NCBI RefSeq assembly: GCF_024166365.1
Contig: NC_064841.1
Span: 30,124,001-30,188,000 of the forward strand
DNA from: Elephas maximus indicus
Taxonomy: Eukaryota; Chordata; Mammalia; Proboscidea; Elephantidae
DNA: 64,000 nt
Direction: 5' to 3'
Within the stretch, counting starts at the first letter, position 1. Every line of letters starts with the position of its first letter. Below are positions 46,150 to 57,510 of the stretch, piece by piece. The notes beneath the pieces were generated by a model. It saw only the letters and a program-made list of their open reading frames with translations, was not told where the DNA came from and ran no database searches. The translations under genes and the position numbers were made by a program.

Positions 46150-46285
46150 GTAAACCAAAAACAAAACCCATTGCCATGACAGAGTAGAACTGCCTCACAG
46201 GGTTTCCAAGGGGCAACTGGCAGATGTGAGCTGCCAACTCTTTTATTGGTAGCTGTAGCTCTTAACCACTGCACCAGCAGGGCTC
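46150..46285 (-). mobile_element. AfroSINE, internally deleted
   Basis: Normal head and A-rich end, but the stretch between CATTGCC and ATGACAGAGTAG lacks about 35 bp of tail sequence. Confidence 0.9.
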
Positions 46286-46429
46286 TGTACTGGGGCAGTA
46301 CCAAAAGTAAATAAGAAATGGTCTCTACCCTAAAGGACTGATTGTTTACTGATGGAGATGGACACCAAAACTGATAACTCAACTATGGCAAAAGTTATAG
46401 TAGTAACAGTCATAGCAGTAGCAGTAGTT

Positions 46430-46565
46430 GCCATTCACTGAGCACTTCTTAGGTACCAAAAGAGTTCTAAGTGCTTAACACAGTATCTCACTTAATTCTC
46501 ACAACAGCCCTAAGCAATAAGTGGCATTATTATTCTGTTACAGATGAAAGAACTGAAACAGGTCT
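46430..46565 (-). mobile_element. MIR SINE, antisense
   Basis: CACTGAGCACTTCTTAGGTA, CTCACTTAATTCTCACAACA and TTACAGATGAAAGAACTGAA. Confidence 0.88.
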
Positions 46566-47529
46566 TGTGCATATCGTATAGAACAGGGAAGAGATGATGA
46601 GGTCCTAGGCCCTGACATGGAGGTCAAAATAGAGCTTGGGTTGGAAAGAATTTGACAATGAGGGGATGAGAGAAGATGAAAGAGGGAAAAATGTTCCCTC
46701 TAGGAAGAAAAGACACATAGTAAATTAGAATGTTTTTTAAATAATGTTATCAGAATAACAGATTTTACAGCCCAGTTCCGGTGACAGAAAGTGAGAGTAG
46801 GAACACAAAAGTCCAGTAAAGGAGACCACCACAGGACACCATGAGGAAGAGGACGGTGACTTTGTGAGCCAGACAATGCAGACGCTGCTCCCAAGTAGAG
46901 CCTCCTTGTGGTCTTCACCATCCTACTGGAGGGAGAGGGTGACTTTAGTTTTATTTAGAAATGAGGAGCCAGAGGCTGAGAGAGGTTCAAGGAAGTTCCA
47001 GAAAGTCGCACAGATATTTAGTGACAGAGCCAGAACTCAAATCTAAGGCTGTAGGATGCCAAAACTCACGCTCTCTCATCTTACTTAGCAAGCTGCCTCT
47101 GAGATCTTTGAAGCCCAAAATAATTCTCATTAGATGTGTATTAATAAATTGCAATCAAGAAGAGGGTCTAAAAAGCAATAAAGGGCTGTCTTGCTGAGCA
47201 GTATTTTTCTTGGCACTTTTAGTTTTTGATTGAGCACTGGGGTTTCTAATTTGTATTTCCTGCTGTCCTCATTTGCTCTTTAGCATCTCTGACCCATCAT
47301 CAGGCCAGCCCGCAGCAACAGAATCCCTGGGGAGGTGGCAAGGGGAGCACAGTCTGTCAAGCACATGCCGTTTCCCACAAGCCAGGCTCCCAACCTCCTC
47401 CTGGCTGGGTCTGCAGACCTTTGTGAAGCTCAAATGTGGTCTCTACATTCCAGTTTTCATCTTGGGTTGGGTTTTCATGACTGAGGAAATATTGCCCAAA
47501 TATTCAGAGTCTATATAGTTTTTGTTTTT
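46566..47529. other. Unassigned intronic sequence
   Basis: No gene recognised. At its right end a T-run (47520-47537) is bracketed by TATATAGT (47512-47519 and 47538-47545). Confidence 0.5.
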
Positions 47530-47559
47530 TTTTTTTTTATATAGTCTGGTGAGTTCTCT

Positions 47560-47830
47560 TTGTTTTGTTTTGTTTTGTTTTGTTTGTTTTAGTTTTTAAT
47601 TTTTCATTTATTTGTGTTGTTGACAATATACACAGCAGGACAAACACCAAGTCAACGATATCTATGTGTGCAGCTTAGTGACATTGGTTACATCTTTTGA
47701 ACTGTGCAACGATTCTCACCCTCCTTTTCCAAATTATCCCTCCCCCATTAATATAAACTCACTGCCCACTAAGTGTCCTGTCTAATCATCCAAGTTGCTG
47801 TTGTCAATTTGAGCTTATTTTGATTTTCAG
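47560..47830 (-). mobile_element. L1 3' UTR fragment with (TTTTG)n tail
   Basis: Antisense 3' UTR of the L1 subtype seen at 41871 (ATATACACAGCAGGACAAAC, CATTAATATAAACTCACTGC). The repeat TTTTG x about 6 at 47560-47592 is the decayed poly(A) side. Confidence 0.85.
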
Positions 47831-48112
47831 AACAGTAAATCTTTTTCCCCTACTCAGACTGAAGCCAGACATGAGGGGTGAACACTAGAGAGTAGGTCCT
47901 TTCGCAGCCCCTTCTCAGAGATGTAGGATCACTCAGTCCTCAAACTTACGTTCAAGTTCCCCCACACACCTACTGAGAACTGCTGTCAACCAGCTGCTGA
48001 GAAGGGGGATGGTGGTAAAGACACATTGACAGGGTGGGGAGAAATACAAAGATAAACAAATGCACACCAGTCCTTAAGCTTCTGGAAAACTACCTCTCCA
48101 ACATATTGTCCA

Positions 48113-48326
48113 AATACAACCAACCAGTTTCCATTAAGAGGATTCCAACTCATGGTGACCCCATGTGTGACAGAGTAGAACTGTGTTCCATGGGGTTTTC
48201 AATGACTAATTTTTTAGAAGTAGATTGCCAGGGCTTTCTTCCAAGGCACCACTGGGTGAACTCGAACTACCAACCTTTTGGTTAGCAGTCGAGGATGTTA
48301 ACCGTTTGCACCACCCAGGGACTCCT
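48113..48326 (-). mobile_element. AfroSINE, long variant
   Basis: Contains the long-variant block (GAAGTAGATTGCCAGGGC, CTTCCAAGGCACCACTGGGT) and a head reading GGAGTCCCTGGGTGGTGCAA on the minus strand. Confidence 0.93.
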
Positions 48327-48342
48327 TGTTCATATACAGAAT

Positions 48343-48767
48343 GTATCAATTTTCTAGGGCTTCTGTAACAAAATATCACAAACTGGGTGACTGAAAACAA
48401 CAGAAATTTATTATCTCACAGTTCTGAAGGCCAGAAGTCCTAAATCAAGGTGTCGGCAGGCTCCCTCTGAAGACTCTAGGGAAGATCCTTCCTGGATTCT
48501 TCCAGCTTCTAGTAGCCCAGGCATTTCTTGGCTTGTAGTATAACTCCTCCAACCTCTGTCTCTGTCACCACAGCACGTCGCATCCCTCTGTTTCTCTCTG
48601 TCTCTGTGTCTCTTCTCCTCTTTTTAGGAGAGGACCCCCCCTACTCCAGTATAACCTCACATTAACTAATCACAACTGCAAAGACCCAAACAAGGTCACT
48701 TTCATAAGTACTGGGGTTTAGGACCTCAACATATGTTTTTAGGATACACAATTCAACCCATAACACA
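48343..48767 (-). mobile_element. MLT1-class MaLR LTR, antisense
   Basis: From TGTATCAATTTTCTAGGGCT to CACAATTCAACCCATAACA, complete and less diverged than the copy at 1633. Confidence 0.93.
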
Positions 48768-48789
48768 AAATTACATGTGGAATATTAAT

Positions 48790-49192
48790 AATGATACTAG
48801 CTACCCCTGATGTCTATAAAGCACCTGGGACATAACTTAGTAAGCACTCGATAAATGTTGGCTATCATTGTTACTATCATCATTAGGCACATGGTGTGTG
48901 CCAGGCACTGTGCATACATTACCTTGCTTAACCCTCACAGTAACCCTGCTAGGTGGATATTAGTGTTCCCATTTTACGGCTAATCATAATAGCTGAACTA
49001 CTGAGGACTTACTATGTGCCTAGCACTAGCTGAACACCATTTGCATAACCCTCCCAACAAACCGAACACAGTAGGTACCATTATTATACTCATTTTACAA
49101 ATGACAAAACTGAGACTCAGAGAGGTCAGGTGACTTGCCCAGAGCCAAGTGGCAAAGGCGGAGTCTAAATTGATTCTGCCAGACTCTGGAGT
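48790..49192. mobile_element. Cluster of three MIR pieces
   Basis: Sense MIR end at 48790-48880 (AAGCACTCGATAAATGTTGG), then two antisense MIRs at 48883-48985 (GTGCCAGGCACTGTGCATAC) and 48990-49192 (GGACTTACTATGTGCCTAGC, CATTTTACAAATGACAAAAC). Confidence 0.88.
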
Positions 49193-49197
49193 CTGTT

Positions 49198-50040
49198 TGT
49201 GATGGTTAAGGTTGTGTGACAACTTGGCTGGGCCATGATTCTCAGTGGTTTCACGGTTATATAATGATGTAATTAGGCAGTTATGTAATAATGTAGCTAT
49301 CCTCCATTTTTTTTTTAATCCTCCATTTTGTGATATAATGCAATCAGCTCCATGATGTGATCAGTCAATCAGTTGTAAGGGAGCTCCCTTGGGGGTGTGG
49401 CCTGCATCCAATATATAGGGATGTTCTGGCAAAGCTTGCTGGCTTTCGCTCACTCTGGATCCTGGATCTGGCTCTTCATCATCTGACCTCTGGTTCTTGA
49501 GCCAGTGACCTGCCATATTGCCTGCCAATCTTGGGATTCATCAGCTTCCACAGACTGTGAGCCAGCAGCCTTCCATCTTACCTGCCAATCTTGGATTCAT
49601 CAACCTCCACAGCCTGTGAGTCATCAGCCTGCTGTCTGACCTGCTGATCTTTGGTTCATCATCCCCAGCAGCTACATGAGTCAGGAGAAGCCTCCAACCT
49701 GACACCTGACCCATGGACTTGGGACATGCCAGCCTCTACAACCATGTGAGCCATTTCCTTGAGATAAATCTCTCTGTCTCCCCTCTCTCTTTCTCTGTCT
49801 CTCTATGTATATCCAAAACACAAACAAACGCATTGCCATCAAGTCAATTCCGACTCATAGCAACACTATAGGACAGAGAAGAATTGCCCCGTAGGGTTTC
49901 CAAGGAGCAGGTGGTAGATTCAAACTGCTTACCTCTTGGTTAGCAGCCAAGCTCTTAACCACTGCACCACTAGGGCTCTGATATATATGCATACATACAC
50001 TTCATTGGTTTTGCTTCTCTAGGGAACCCAGCCTAAGACA
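49198..50040 (+). mobile_element. ERVL/MLT2-like solo LTR, copy 2, with 5-bp TSD
   Basis: TGTGATGGTTAAGG... to ...CAGCCTAAGACA, flanked by CTGTT on both sides (49193-49197, 50041-50045). The 5-bp duplication is the ERVL norm. The middle has three imperfect tandem units of about 60 bp (49521, 49581, 49640). No internal viral region. An AfroSINE (49815-49979) is inserted near the 3' end. Confidence 0.92.
49815..49979 (-). mobile_element. AfroSINE inside the ERVL LTR
   Basis: Full minus-strand copy (tail GTCAATTCCGACTCATAGC, head AGAGCCCTAGTGGTGCAG read on the minus strand). It is younger than the LTR. Confidence 0.95.
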
Positions 50041-50045
50041 CTGTT

Positions 50046-50599
50046 ACTCCCAAGATACTTCACGCAGACATTCTCCCCCAAAATTAAAAGACTTACAATA
50101 GATAATCAAATGTATCAAGGAAAATATCATCCTTATTTGGAGAGCAGCCTTACCTCGGCCCATCTTATTGATTATGAGAGCGTTTTTCTAGATCAACACT
50201 TCTGTAAATCAGGTCATGAAAAATGACTTCTAAGTTCAGCGTCTTTCTTTTTGTCACCTGTCAGCAGTAAGAAGGTCTTGTGAAGTGCACGTAGCTCTTG
50301 TATATAGGGCGGGATTGACAGCCGAAAGGAAGGTGGGCAGCTCAGAGAAGGTGGGCACATTTTAACAGAGATTTGCAAGTTTCTCAAACTGCTGGTTGTG
50401 AAAGTGAATTTCCTCCTGCAAACTCAGGAAAACACGGGCTCCTCTTGCATCTTCTGCAGTGCCTGGTGGCGTGGACAGTGCACACCCAGAGCCCCTAGCA
50501 CGGCTATGAGAAGGGACTGACCGCCTGTTCCGTGCTCAGCATGGCAGGAGGTGCTGCAGAAGACAGGAAAGAACTCTGGGACAAAGGGCTTGTGAGCAC
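50046..50599. other. Unassigned intronic sequence
   Basis: No gene or repeat recognised. Confidence 0.45.
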
Positions 50600-50760
50600 T
50601 GCAAGAGACAACAGGGTTCTGGATCAGAAGTCGGAACACCTGAGACTATTTTCCAACTCTCTCCTTCAGCAAGTCAGGGCCCTTGGGCAAGTCATCCTTA
50701 CCTCTCAGCCTCAGTTTCCTCTTTTGCAAAACGAAGAGTTTGAATTTGATTGCCTGTTTC
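50600..50760 (+). mobile_element. MIR-like SINE
   Basis: CCCTTGGGCAAGTCATCCTT and CTCAGCCTCAGTTTCCTCTT are the MIR core; the ends are decayed. Confidence 0.75.
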
Positions 50761-50828
50761 ATGAGTTAGAATAAAAAAGAACCCAGGGAGGAGAAAGAGT
50801 TGTAAAGAAAGGTCCAGTGTCTCAACTG

Positions 50829-50870
50829 CACACACACACAGACACACATACACACAGAAACACACACACT
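50829..50870. repeat. (CA)n microsatellite, imperfect
   Basis: CACACACACACAGACACACA with scattered interruptions. Confidence 0.95.
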
Positions 50871-50899
50871 CTCCCAGTTAGCATCAGGGAGCCAGATGC

Positions 50900-51400
50900 A
50901 ATTAGTCCCTAGAGTGGAAGTTCCTAGGTTCAAGCCCTCCTCTGCCATTTACTACTTCTGCGACTGGGAATATAATTAATGCAGAGCTTCCCAAACAGGC
51001 TGCCAAAAGTTAAAGGTGTGCCAAGGTACTGATCCCTCAGCCCTCAGGGCACCTAGGAGGTGGCAGAGTTCCCAGGCTAGTCACATCTACCTGTAAGCAG
51101 CCTTGCCCTTTTACACATTACCTCTTTTCCATATCCACACAAACATTATCATTTTCTAGGGTCACTGTGAGTAAACAGCAATGGGTATACAGGTAGGTGT
51201 GTCCTACCAAGTGAAAAAGGTTAGAAAGTCCTGAGAACCTTTCTTGGTCTTGGATTCGGCATCTGTAAATGGAAATAATAATAGTTCCTATACCATAAGC
51301 ATCTCATGAGGATTAAGGCTGTGCATGTAAAGCATTTAGCATAATCCCTGACAAGTAGTAAATGTTCAGTAATGTTTTCTATTATTATTATCACCACTAT
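50900..51400 (+). mobile_element. MIR split by an unassigned insert
   Basis: MIR 5' half about 50905-50970 (AGGTTCAAGCCCTCCTCTGC) and 3' half about 51245-51400 (GCATCTGTAAATGGAAATAA, ATGAGGATTAAGGCTGTGCA). The 51000-51230 insert (CTTCCCAAACAGGCTGCC start) may be a hAT MITE. Confidence 0.7.
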
Positions 51401-51451
51401 TCTCATTACTACCGGCCAAGTCTCCAACCTAAAAAGGCTAGGTTCTTTCTT

Positions 51452-53093
51452 TAAAAAAAAAAAAAAAATTTATTGTGTTTTAAGTGAAAGTTTACAAATC
51501 GAGTCAGTCTCTCATATAAAAATTTATATACACCTTTTTATATACCCCTAATTGCTCTCTACCCTTAATGAGACAGTATTCTCGTTCCCTCCCTTTCTAT
51601 TTTTGTGTCCATTCGGCCAGCTTCTGACCCCCTCTGCCCTCTCATCTCCCCTCCAGACATGAGATGCCAACATAGTCCCATGTGTCTGCTTGATCCAAGA
51701 AGCTCATTCTTCACCAGTATCATTTTCTATCCCTTAGTCCAGTCCAATCCCTGTCTGAAGAGTAGGCTTTGGGAATGGTTCCTGCCTTGGGCTAACAGAA
51801 GATTTGGGGACGATGATCTCCGGGGTCCTTCCAGTCTCAGTCAGGCCATTAAGTCTGATCGTTTTACAAGAATTTGCGATCTGCATCCCATGGCTCTTCT
51901 GCTCTCTCAGGGGTTCTCTGTTGTGTTCCATGTCAGGGCAGTCGTCAGTTGTAGCTGGGTACCATCTAGTTCTTCTGGTCTCAGGATGATGTAGTCTCTG
52001 GTTTATGTGGTCCTTTCTGTTTCTTGGGCTCATAATTACCTTGTGTCTTTGTTGTTCTTCATTCTCCTTTGCTCCAGGTGGATTGAGACCAATTGATGCA
52101 TCTAAGATGGCCGCTTGCTAGTGTTTAAGACCCCAGACACCACTCTGCAAAGTGGGATGCAGAATGTTTTCTTAATAGATTTTATTATGCCAATTGACTT
52201 AGATGTCCCCTGAAACCATGGTCCCCAAACTCCCGCCCCTGCTGCGCTGGTCTTCGAAGCGTTCAGTTTAGTCAGAAAACTTCTTTGCTTTTGGTTTAGT
52301 CCAGTTGTGCTGACTTCTCCTGTACTGCGTGTTGTCTTTCCCTTCACCTAAAATAGTTCTTGTCTACTATCTAATTAGTGAATACCCCTCTCCCTCCCCC
52401 CCTCATAACCATCAAAGAATATTTTCTTCTCTGTTTAACCTATTTCTCCAGTTCTTATAGTAGTGGTCTTATACAGTATTTGTCCTTTTGCAGCTGACCA
52501 ATTCCACTCAGCATAATGCCTTTCAGGTTCCTCCATGTTATGAAATGTTTCACGGACCCATCATTGTTCTTTATCAGTGCATTATATTCCATTGTGTGAA
52601 TATACCATAATTTATTTATCCATTCATCCATTGATGGACACCTTGGTTGGTTCCATCTTTTTGCTATTGTAAATAGTGCTGCAATAAACATGGGTATGCA
52701 TATATCTGTTCGTGTAAGTGCTCTTATTTCTCTAGGATATATTCCAAGGAGTGGGATTGCTGGATCGTGTGATAGTTCTATTTCTAGCCTTTTAAGGAAA
52801 TGCCAAATAGATTTCCAAAGTGGTTGTACCATTTTACACTCCCACCAGCAGTGTATAAGTGTTCCAGTCTCTCCACAACCTCTCCAACATTTATTATTTT
52901 GTGTTTTTTGGATTAATCCCAGCCTTGTTGGAGTGAGACGGAATCTCATTGTGGTTTTGATTTGCATGTCTGTAATGGCTAATGATTGTGAGCATTTCCT
53001 CATGTATCTGGTAGCTACCAGAATGCCTTCTTTAGTGAAGTGCCTGTTCATATCCTTTGCCCATTTTTAAACTGGATTATTTGTCTTTAAAAT
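51452..53093 (-). mobile_element. 5'-truncated L1 with 15-bp target-site duplication
   Basis: GCTAGGTTCTTTCTT (51437-51451) and GCTGGGTTCTTTCTT (53094-53108), one mismatch, flank a 3' UTR plus ORF2 end. A 198-codon stretch is still open (52455-53051, ending IRPLL). Confidence 0.95.
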
Positions 53094-53108
53094 GCTGGGT
53101 TCTTTCTT

Positions 53109-53339
53109 AATTCAAAAGAACAGAGAAGTTTCTGGTTCTGATTCTGAACCCCTTCAGTTCATGCCCTGCCAAAGACCTAGCATCCCTCCCGCCATGCACC
53201 GTTTCTCCAGATGAACCTTGTGTACAGCCTACTTTTGGCTCTGAAGATATTTGCCCAGGAGGAATTCTCAGTGGAGGATGGGATTTCATCTCTATAGGGA
53301 CACCTCCCTTAAAAAACACTGTGCTTCAAAATACACAAA
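53109..53339. other. Unassigned intronic sequence
   Basis: Nothing recognised. Confidence 0.4.
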
Positions 53340-53760
53340 TAGGCCATGTCTCAAAAAATAAAAAGTAAATAAATACATGTAATAATTATAAATTGTGACA
53401 AGTGCTATAAGGAAAATAAATAGGGCACCATAACAAAGTGATATTTAATCAGAGACAAGAAGGATTAGAAGGGTCCGGCAATCTGAAGAGTAGGGGAGTA
53501 TTCAAAAGAGAAGGAATCATTTGCACAAAAGCCCTGTGGTAAGAAAAAAATTGATGTGTTTGTGAACTGAAAGGAAACTAGTGTGACTGGAGCATGATGA
53601 AGAGCACCATAAAATGAGCCTGAAGGGATGAGATATACACACTCTGTGGGAGCGCCTCTGAGATGCACTGTTTGCTAGCATAGGATTCATCCATCCATTC
53701 AGTCATTCAACAGCCTCAACTCTGCACTGAAAGAGGTGCTGCAGATTTAGAGATAAGTAA
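53340..53760 (-). mobile_element. L2 LINE 3' region, antisense, degraded
   Basis: AATTGTGACAAGTGCTATAAG, CATTTGCACAAAAGCCCTG and AGTGTGACTGGAGCATGATG follow antisense L2 order. 53690-53760 may be a second piece. Confidence 0.65.
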
Positions 53761-54610
53761 AACACGATGCCTGCTGATGCCCATGAGATAGCTGCCTGAG
53801 ACAGGACTGTTGATGGAAACTCATGAGGAAGAGCTACACCAAGCACTAGCCCTCAGGCCAGAGGCCTGGTATAAGGCAGGCTTTGTGCATGGAGTCTAAC
53901 TGGCTGACCACAGCGGCTCAGGAGCTTCATACGTGCCAGGTCATCTCTTTTCTACTCCTTTCATTGCTAGTGCACAGACGCCGGTCCTAAGGAACCACAT
54001 GTACCTGAGGAAATCAGAGAGCCCCTGGCAAACTATTTACCCTGCCAAAGAGGGTGAGATCACCAAAGCAAAGGGTGTAAGGAGAGGAAAGAGCTAATGG
54101 CAAAGCTTTTTCAAATGTCTACACACAGGTAAAAGAGAGGAGAAATAAGAAGCAACAATGGAGAAAGTAAAGAAGTGGGCAGGGAAGTAGGAGTAAAACG
54201 AAAGAAAGAACAAAGTTTTACACAGGGAAACGAAGAGCGTGTGAGTGTTGATTGACGTCACAAGCTACAGAGACACTGATAAAAGGCACCAGAATTGACA
54301 GCCTGTGGATTGCAGATGACAATTTCAGGGGAGAGGAGTAGAGTGCAGGTAAACACCACAACACAAAGGGTAGTGTTGGTACAAAAAGGAGACAGCAATC
54401 AATAGAATGAAGCCTTTATTTAACAACGCAAAGAGTGCATTCATCCTGTGCTTTACTGAGCGCCCATGGGTATGTGTATGAAAAGCAGTGATTTGCTAAC
54501 ATGCATCTCAAACATTTCTGTAAGGTAGACCAGCAGGCTAGAAACTCAGGCAAGGAGCATACTTCACCACTGGCCATTTTCATGGGTTGAGCCCTTTGCA
54601 AAGTAACTGA
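53761..54610. other. Unassigned intronic sequence with a CRE-like palindrome
   Basis: No gene or repeat recognised. TGACGTCA at 54253-54260 is a perfect CREB/ATF half-site pair. Confidence 0.5.
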
Positions 54611-54675
54611 AAACATATAGATATGCATGTATACATTTATGTATACATATATATATGTGTATATATGCATATACA
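54611..54675. repeat. TA/TATG-rich microsatellite at the RTE edge
   Basis: Alternating ATATATG, TATACAT words. It abuts the internal break point of the RTE element. Confidence 0.85.
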
Positions 54676-56740
54676 CACCTTAGTCCTCAGAGTGACATCC
54701 TTGCTTTTTAACACTTTAGAGAGGTCTTTTGAAGCAGATTTGCCCAATGCAATACATCCTTTGATTTCCTGACTGCTGCCTTCATGGGCATTGATTGTGG
54801 GTCCAAGTAAAGTGAAGCCCTTGATAATTTCAACATTTTCTCTGTTTACCATGATGTTGCTTATTGTTCCAGTTGTGAGGATTTTTATTTCCTTTATGTT
54901 GAGGTGTAGTCCATACTGAAGGCTGTAGTCTTTGATCTTCGTCAGTAAGTGCTTCAAATCCTCTTAGCTTTCAGCAAGCAAAATTGTGTCATCTGCACGT
55001 TGCGGGTTGTTAATGAGTCTTCCTCCAATCCTAATACCCAGTTCTTCTTCATATAGTCCAGCTTCTCAGATTATTTTCTCAGCATACAGATTGAATAAAT
55101 ATGGTGAAAGGATACAACCCTGATGCATAGCTTTTCTGATCTTAAACCACACAGTATCCCCTTGTTCTGTTTGAACGATTGCCTTTTGGTCTACGTACAG
55201 ATTCTGCATAAGCAAAATTAAGTGTTCTGGAGTTCCCATTCTTCACAATGTTACCCATAATTTGTTAAGATCCACACAGTTGAATGCCTTGGTCAGTAAA
55301 ACACAGATAAACATCTTTCTGGTGTTCTCTGCTTTCAGCCAGGATCCATCTGACATCAGCAGTGATATCCGTGGTTCCAGGTCCTCTTCTGAATCCGGCT
55401 TGAATTTCTGGGAGTTCCCTGTCGGTGTACTGCTGGAACTGCTTTTGAGTTATCTTCAGCAAAATTAATGATATTGTTCAATAATTTCCACATTCTGTTG
55501 GATCGCCTATCTTTGGAATGGGCATAAACAAGGCTCTCTTCCTGTCCATTGGCCAGGTAGTTTTCTTCCAAATTTCTTGGCATAGATGAGTGAGCATTTC
55601 CAGCCCTGCATCCGTTTGCTGAAACATCTCAGTTAGTATTCCATCAGTTCCTGGAGCCTTGTTTTTCACCAATGTCTTCAGTGCAGCTTGGACTTTTTCC
55701 TTTGGCACCATCAGTTCTTGATTATATGCTACCTCCTGAAATGGTTGAAGTATGACCAATTCTTTATGGCACAGTGACTCTGTATATTCCTTCCATCTTC
55801 TTTTGATACTTCCAGCTTTGTTCAGTACTTTGCCCATACAATTCTTCAGTATTACAACTCGAGGCCTAAATTTTTTTCTTCAGTTCTTTTAGCTTGAGAA
55901 ATGCCAAGCATGTTCTTCCCTTTTGGTTTTCTAACTCCAGCTCTTTGCAGATGTCATTGTAATACTTTACTTTGTCTTCCGAGCTGCCCTTTGAAATCTT
56001 TTGTTCAGCTTTTTACTTCAATATTTCTTCCATTCACTTTAGCTACTCGACATTCAAGAGCAAGTTCCAGAGTTTCTTCTGACATCCATTTTGGTCTTTC
56101 TCATCTTTTTAATGACTTTTTGCTTTCTTCATGTATAATGTCCTTGATGTCGTTCCACAACTCGTCTGGCCTTCGACCATTAGTGTTTAATGCATCAAAT
56201 TTGTCCTTGAGATGCTCTCTAAATTCAAGTGGGATATAGTCAAGGTCATACTTTGGCTCTCGTGAACATGTTTTAATTTTCTTTCACTCAACTTGAACTT
56301 GTATATAAACAATTGATGGTCTGTTCTGCAGTTGGACGCTGGCCTTGTTCTGAGTAATGATATTGAGCATCTCCATCATTTCTTTCCATAGATGTAATCG
56401 ATTTGATTCTTTATCTTCTATCTGGCAAGGTCCACATGTATAGTCACCATTTATGTTGTTGAAAAAAGGTATTTGGAACGAATAGGTCAATGGTCTTGCA
56501 AAATTCTATCATGCAGTCTCCAGCATCATTTCTATTACCAAAGCCATATTTTCCAGACACCAATGTTTCTTTGTTTCCAGCGTTCACATTCCAATACCAG
56601 TAATTATCAGTGCATTTTGATTGCATATTTTATCAATTTCAGACTGTAGAAGTTGGTAAAGATCTTCAGTTTCTTCATCTTTGGCATTAGTGGTTAGTGC
56701 ATAAATTTGAATAATAGTCGTATTAACTGGTCTTTCTTGT
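54676..56740 (-). pseudogene. RTE/BovB-type LINE body (endonuclease and RT), 3'-truncated
   Basis: A single-ORF LINE encoding an AP-like endonuclease followed by a reverse transcriptase. Reading from the right: endonuclease pieces at 56284-56740, the linker at 55860-56280, then RT pieces, with PGTDGILTEMFQQT at 55478-55837 and IQAGFRRGPGT near 55380-55420. The C-terminal part at 54637-54957 reads QYGLHLNIKEIKILTTG. The catalytic box, normally YADD, reads RADD at 54988-54999, with a stop just downstream. Frameshifts throughout, so it is dead. Unlike typical LINE copies it lacks its 3' end: homology stops at the microsatellite at 54676. Confidence 0.92.
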
Positions 56741-56806
56741 AAACCAAAACCAATCCAGTTGCTGTCGAGTGTAGTCGACTGACTCATAGTGACACTGTAC
56801 AGCTGT
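56741..56806 (-). mobile_element. AfroSINE tail fragment
   Basis: AAACCAAAACCAATCCAGTTG then CTGTCGAGTGTAGTCGACTG and a short stub. It abuts the RTE body. Confidence 0.75.
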
Positions 56807-57294
56807 ATAGCTTCTGTGACACTTCACTCCTTCTCCTAAAGCAAAGAGGGAATGATGATGCCAATGTCACCACCCCCTCACAGCTTACCTGAGTATCAAA
56901 TGAGAACTGTCTACAAAGGGCCTTAGCACGGGAAGATGCCAAGAAGACATGTGGCTTTGGTTTTCCCTTTTGTAACATCTCTTCCCCTCCAAGGCTGCCT
57001 TTGATGTTAATCTGGGGTCACCTACATACATAAAATGCGAGAAGCAGAGAAAAGGGCAGCTCCGCCCCACCTGCTAACCTCAGCAATGGAAATGGACCCA
57101 TCTGGTCCAGAAGATCTAACCCTGTGAATTTTTTAGTTGAAAACAACCACATAAGCATTATTAATATTATCATTATTTCATAATTATCATCATCGTTTGA
57201 TAAAATAATAAAGTAAAATTATGTACATTGATGATTATCATTGACAATAGGGTGATCAGATGAAAGAGTACCAGAATTCTTCATATTATGGAAA
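56807..57294. other. Unassigned intronic sequence, AT-rich right half
   Basis: 57140-57240 is TTATCAT-rich. No gene recognised. Confidence 0.45.
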
Positions 57295-57510
57295 CTGTTG
57301 TTGTTGTTAGTTGTCTTCAAGTCGATTCTGACTTATGGTGACCCCATGTATGCAGAATAGAATGGCTCCTTAGGGTTTTCAAAGCTGTGACCTTTTGGAA
57401 GCAGTTCAACAAGTTTGTCTTCCGAGGCACCTCTGGGTGGATTTCACCCACCAACCTTTTAGCTAGTAGTCAAGCACTTAACTGTTCGAGCCACCCAAGC
57501 CCTCCTATAC
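57295..57510 (-). mobile_element. AfroSINE, long variant, with (GTT)n end
   Basis: GTTGTTGTTGTTAGTTGTC tail, then CTTCCGAGGCACCTCTGGGT and the head CTTAACTGTTCGAGCCACCC. The TTAGTTGTC end is close to the RTE 3' terminus. Confidence 0.9.

Noticed and set aside
48883..49192. Evenly spaced similar segments considered as a CRISPR-like or satellite array
   Set aside because: They are ordinary antisense MIR copies, diverged from each other, and the genome is mammalian.
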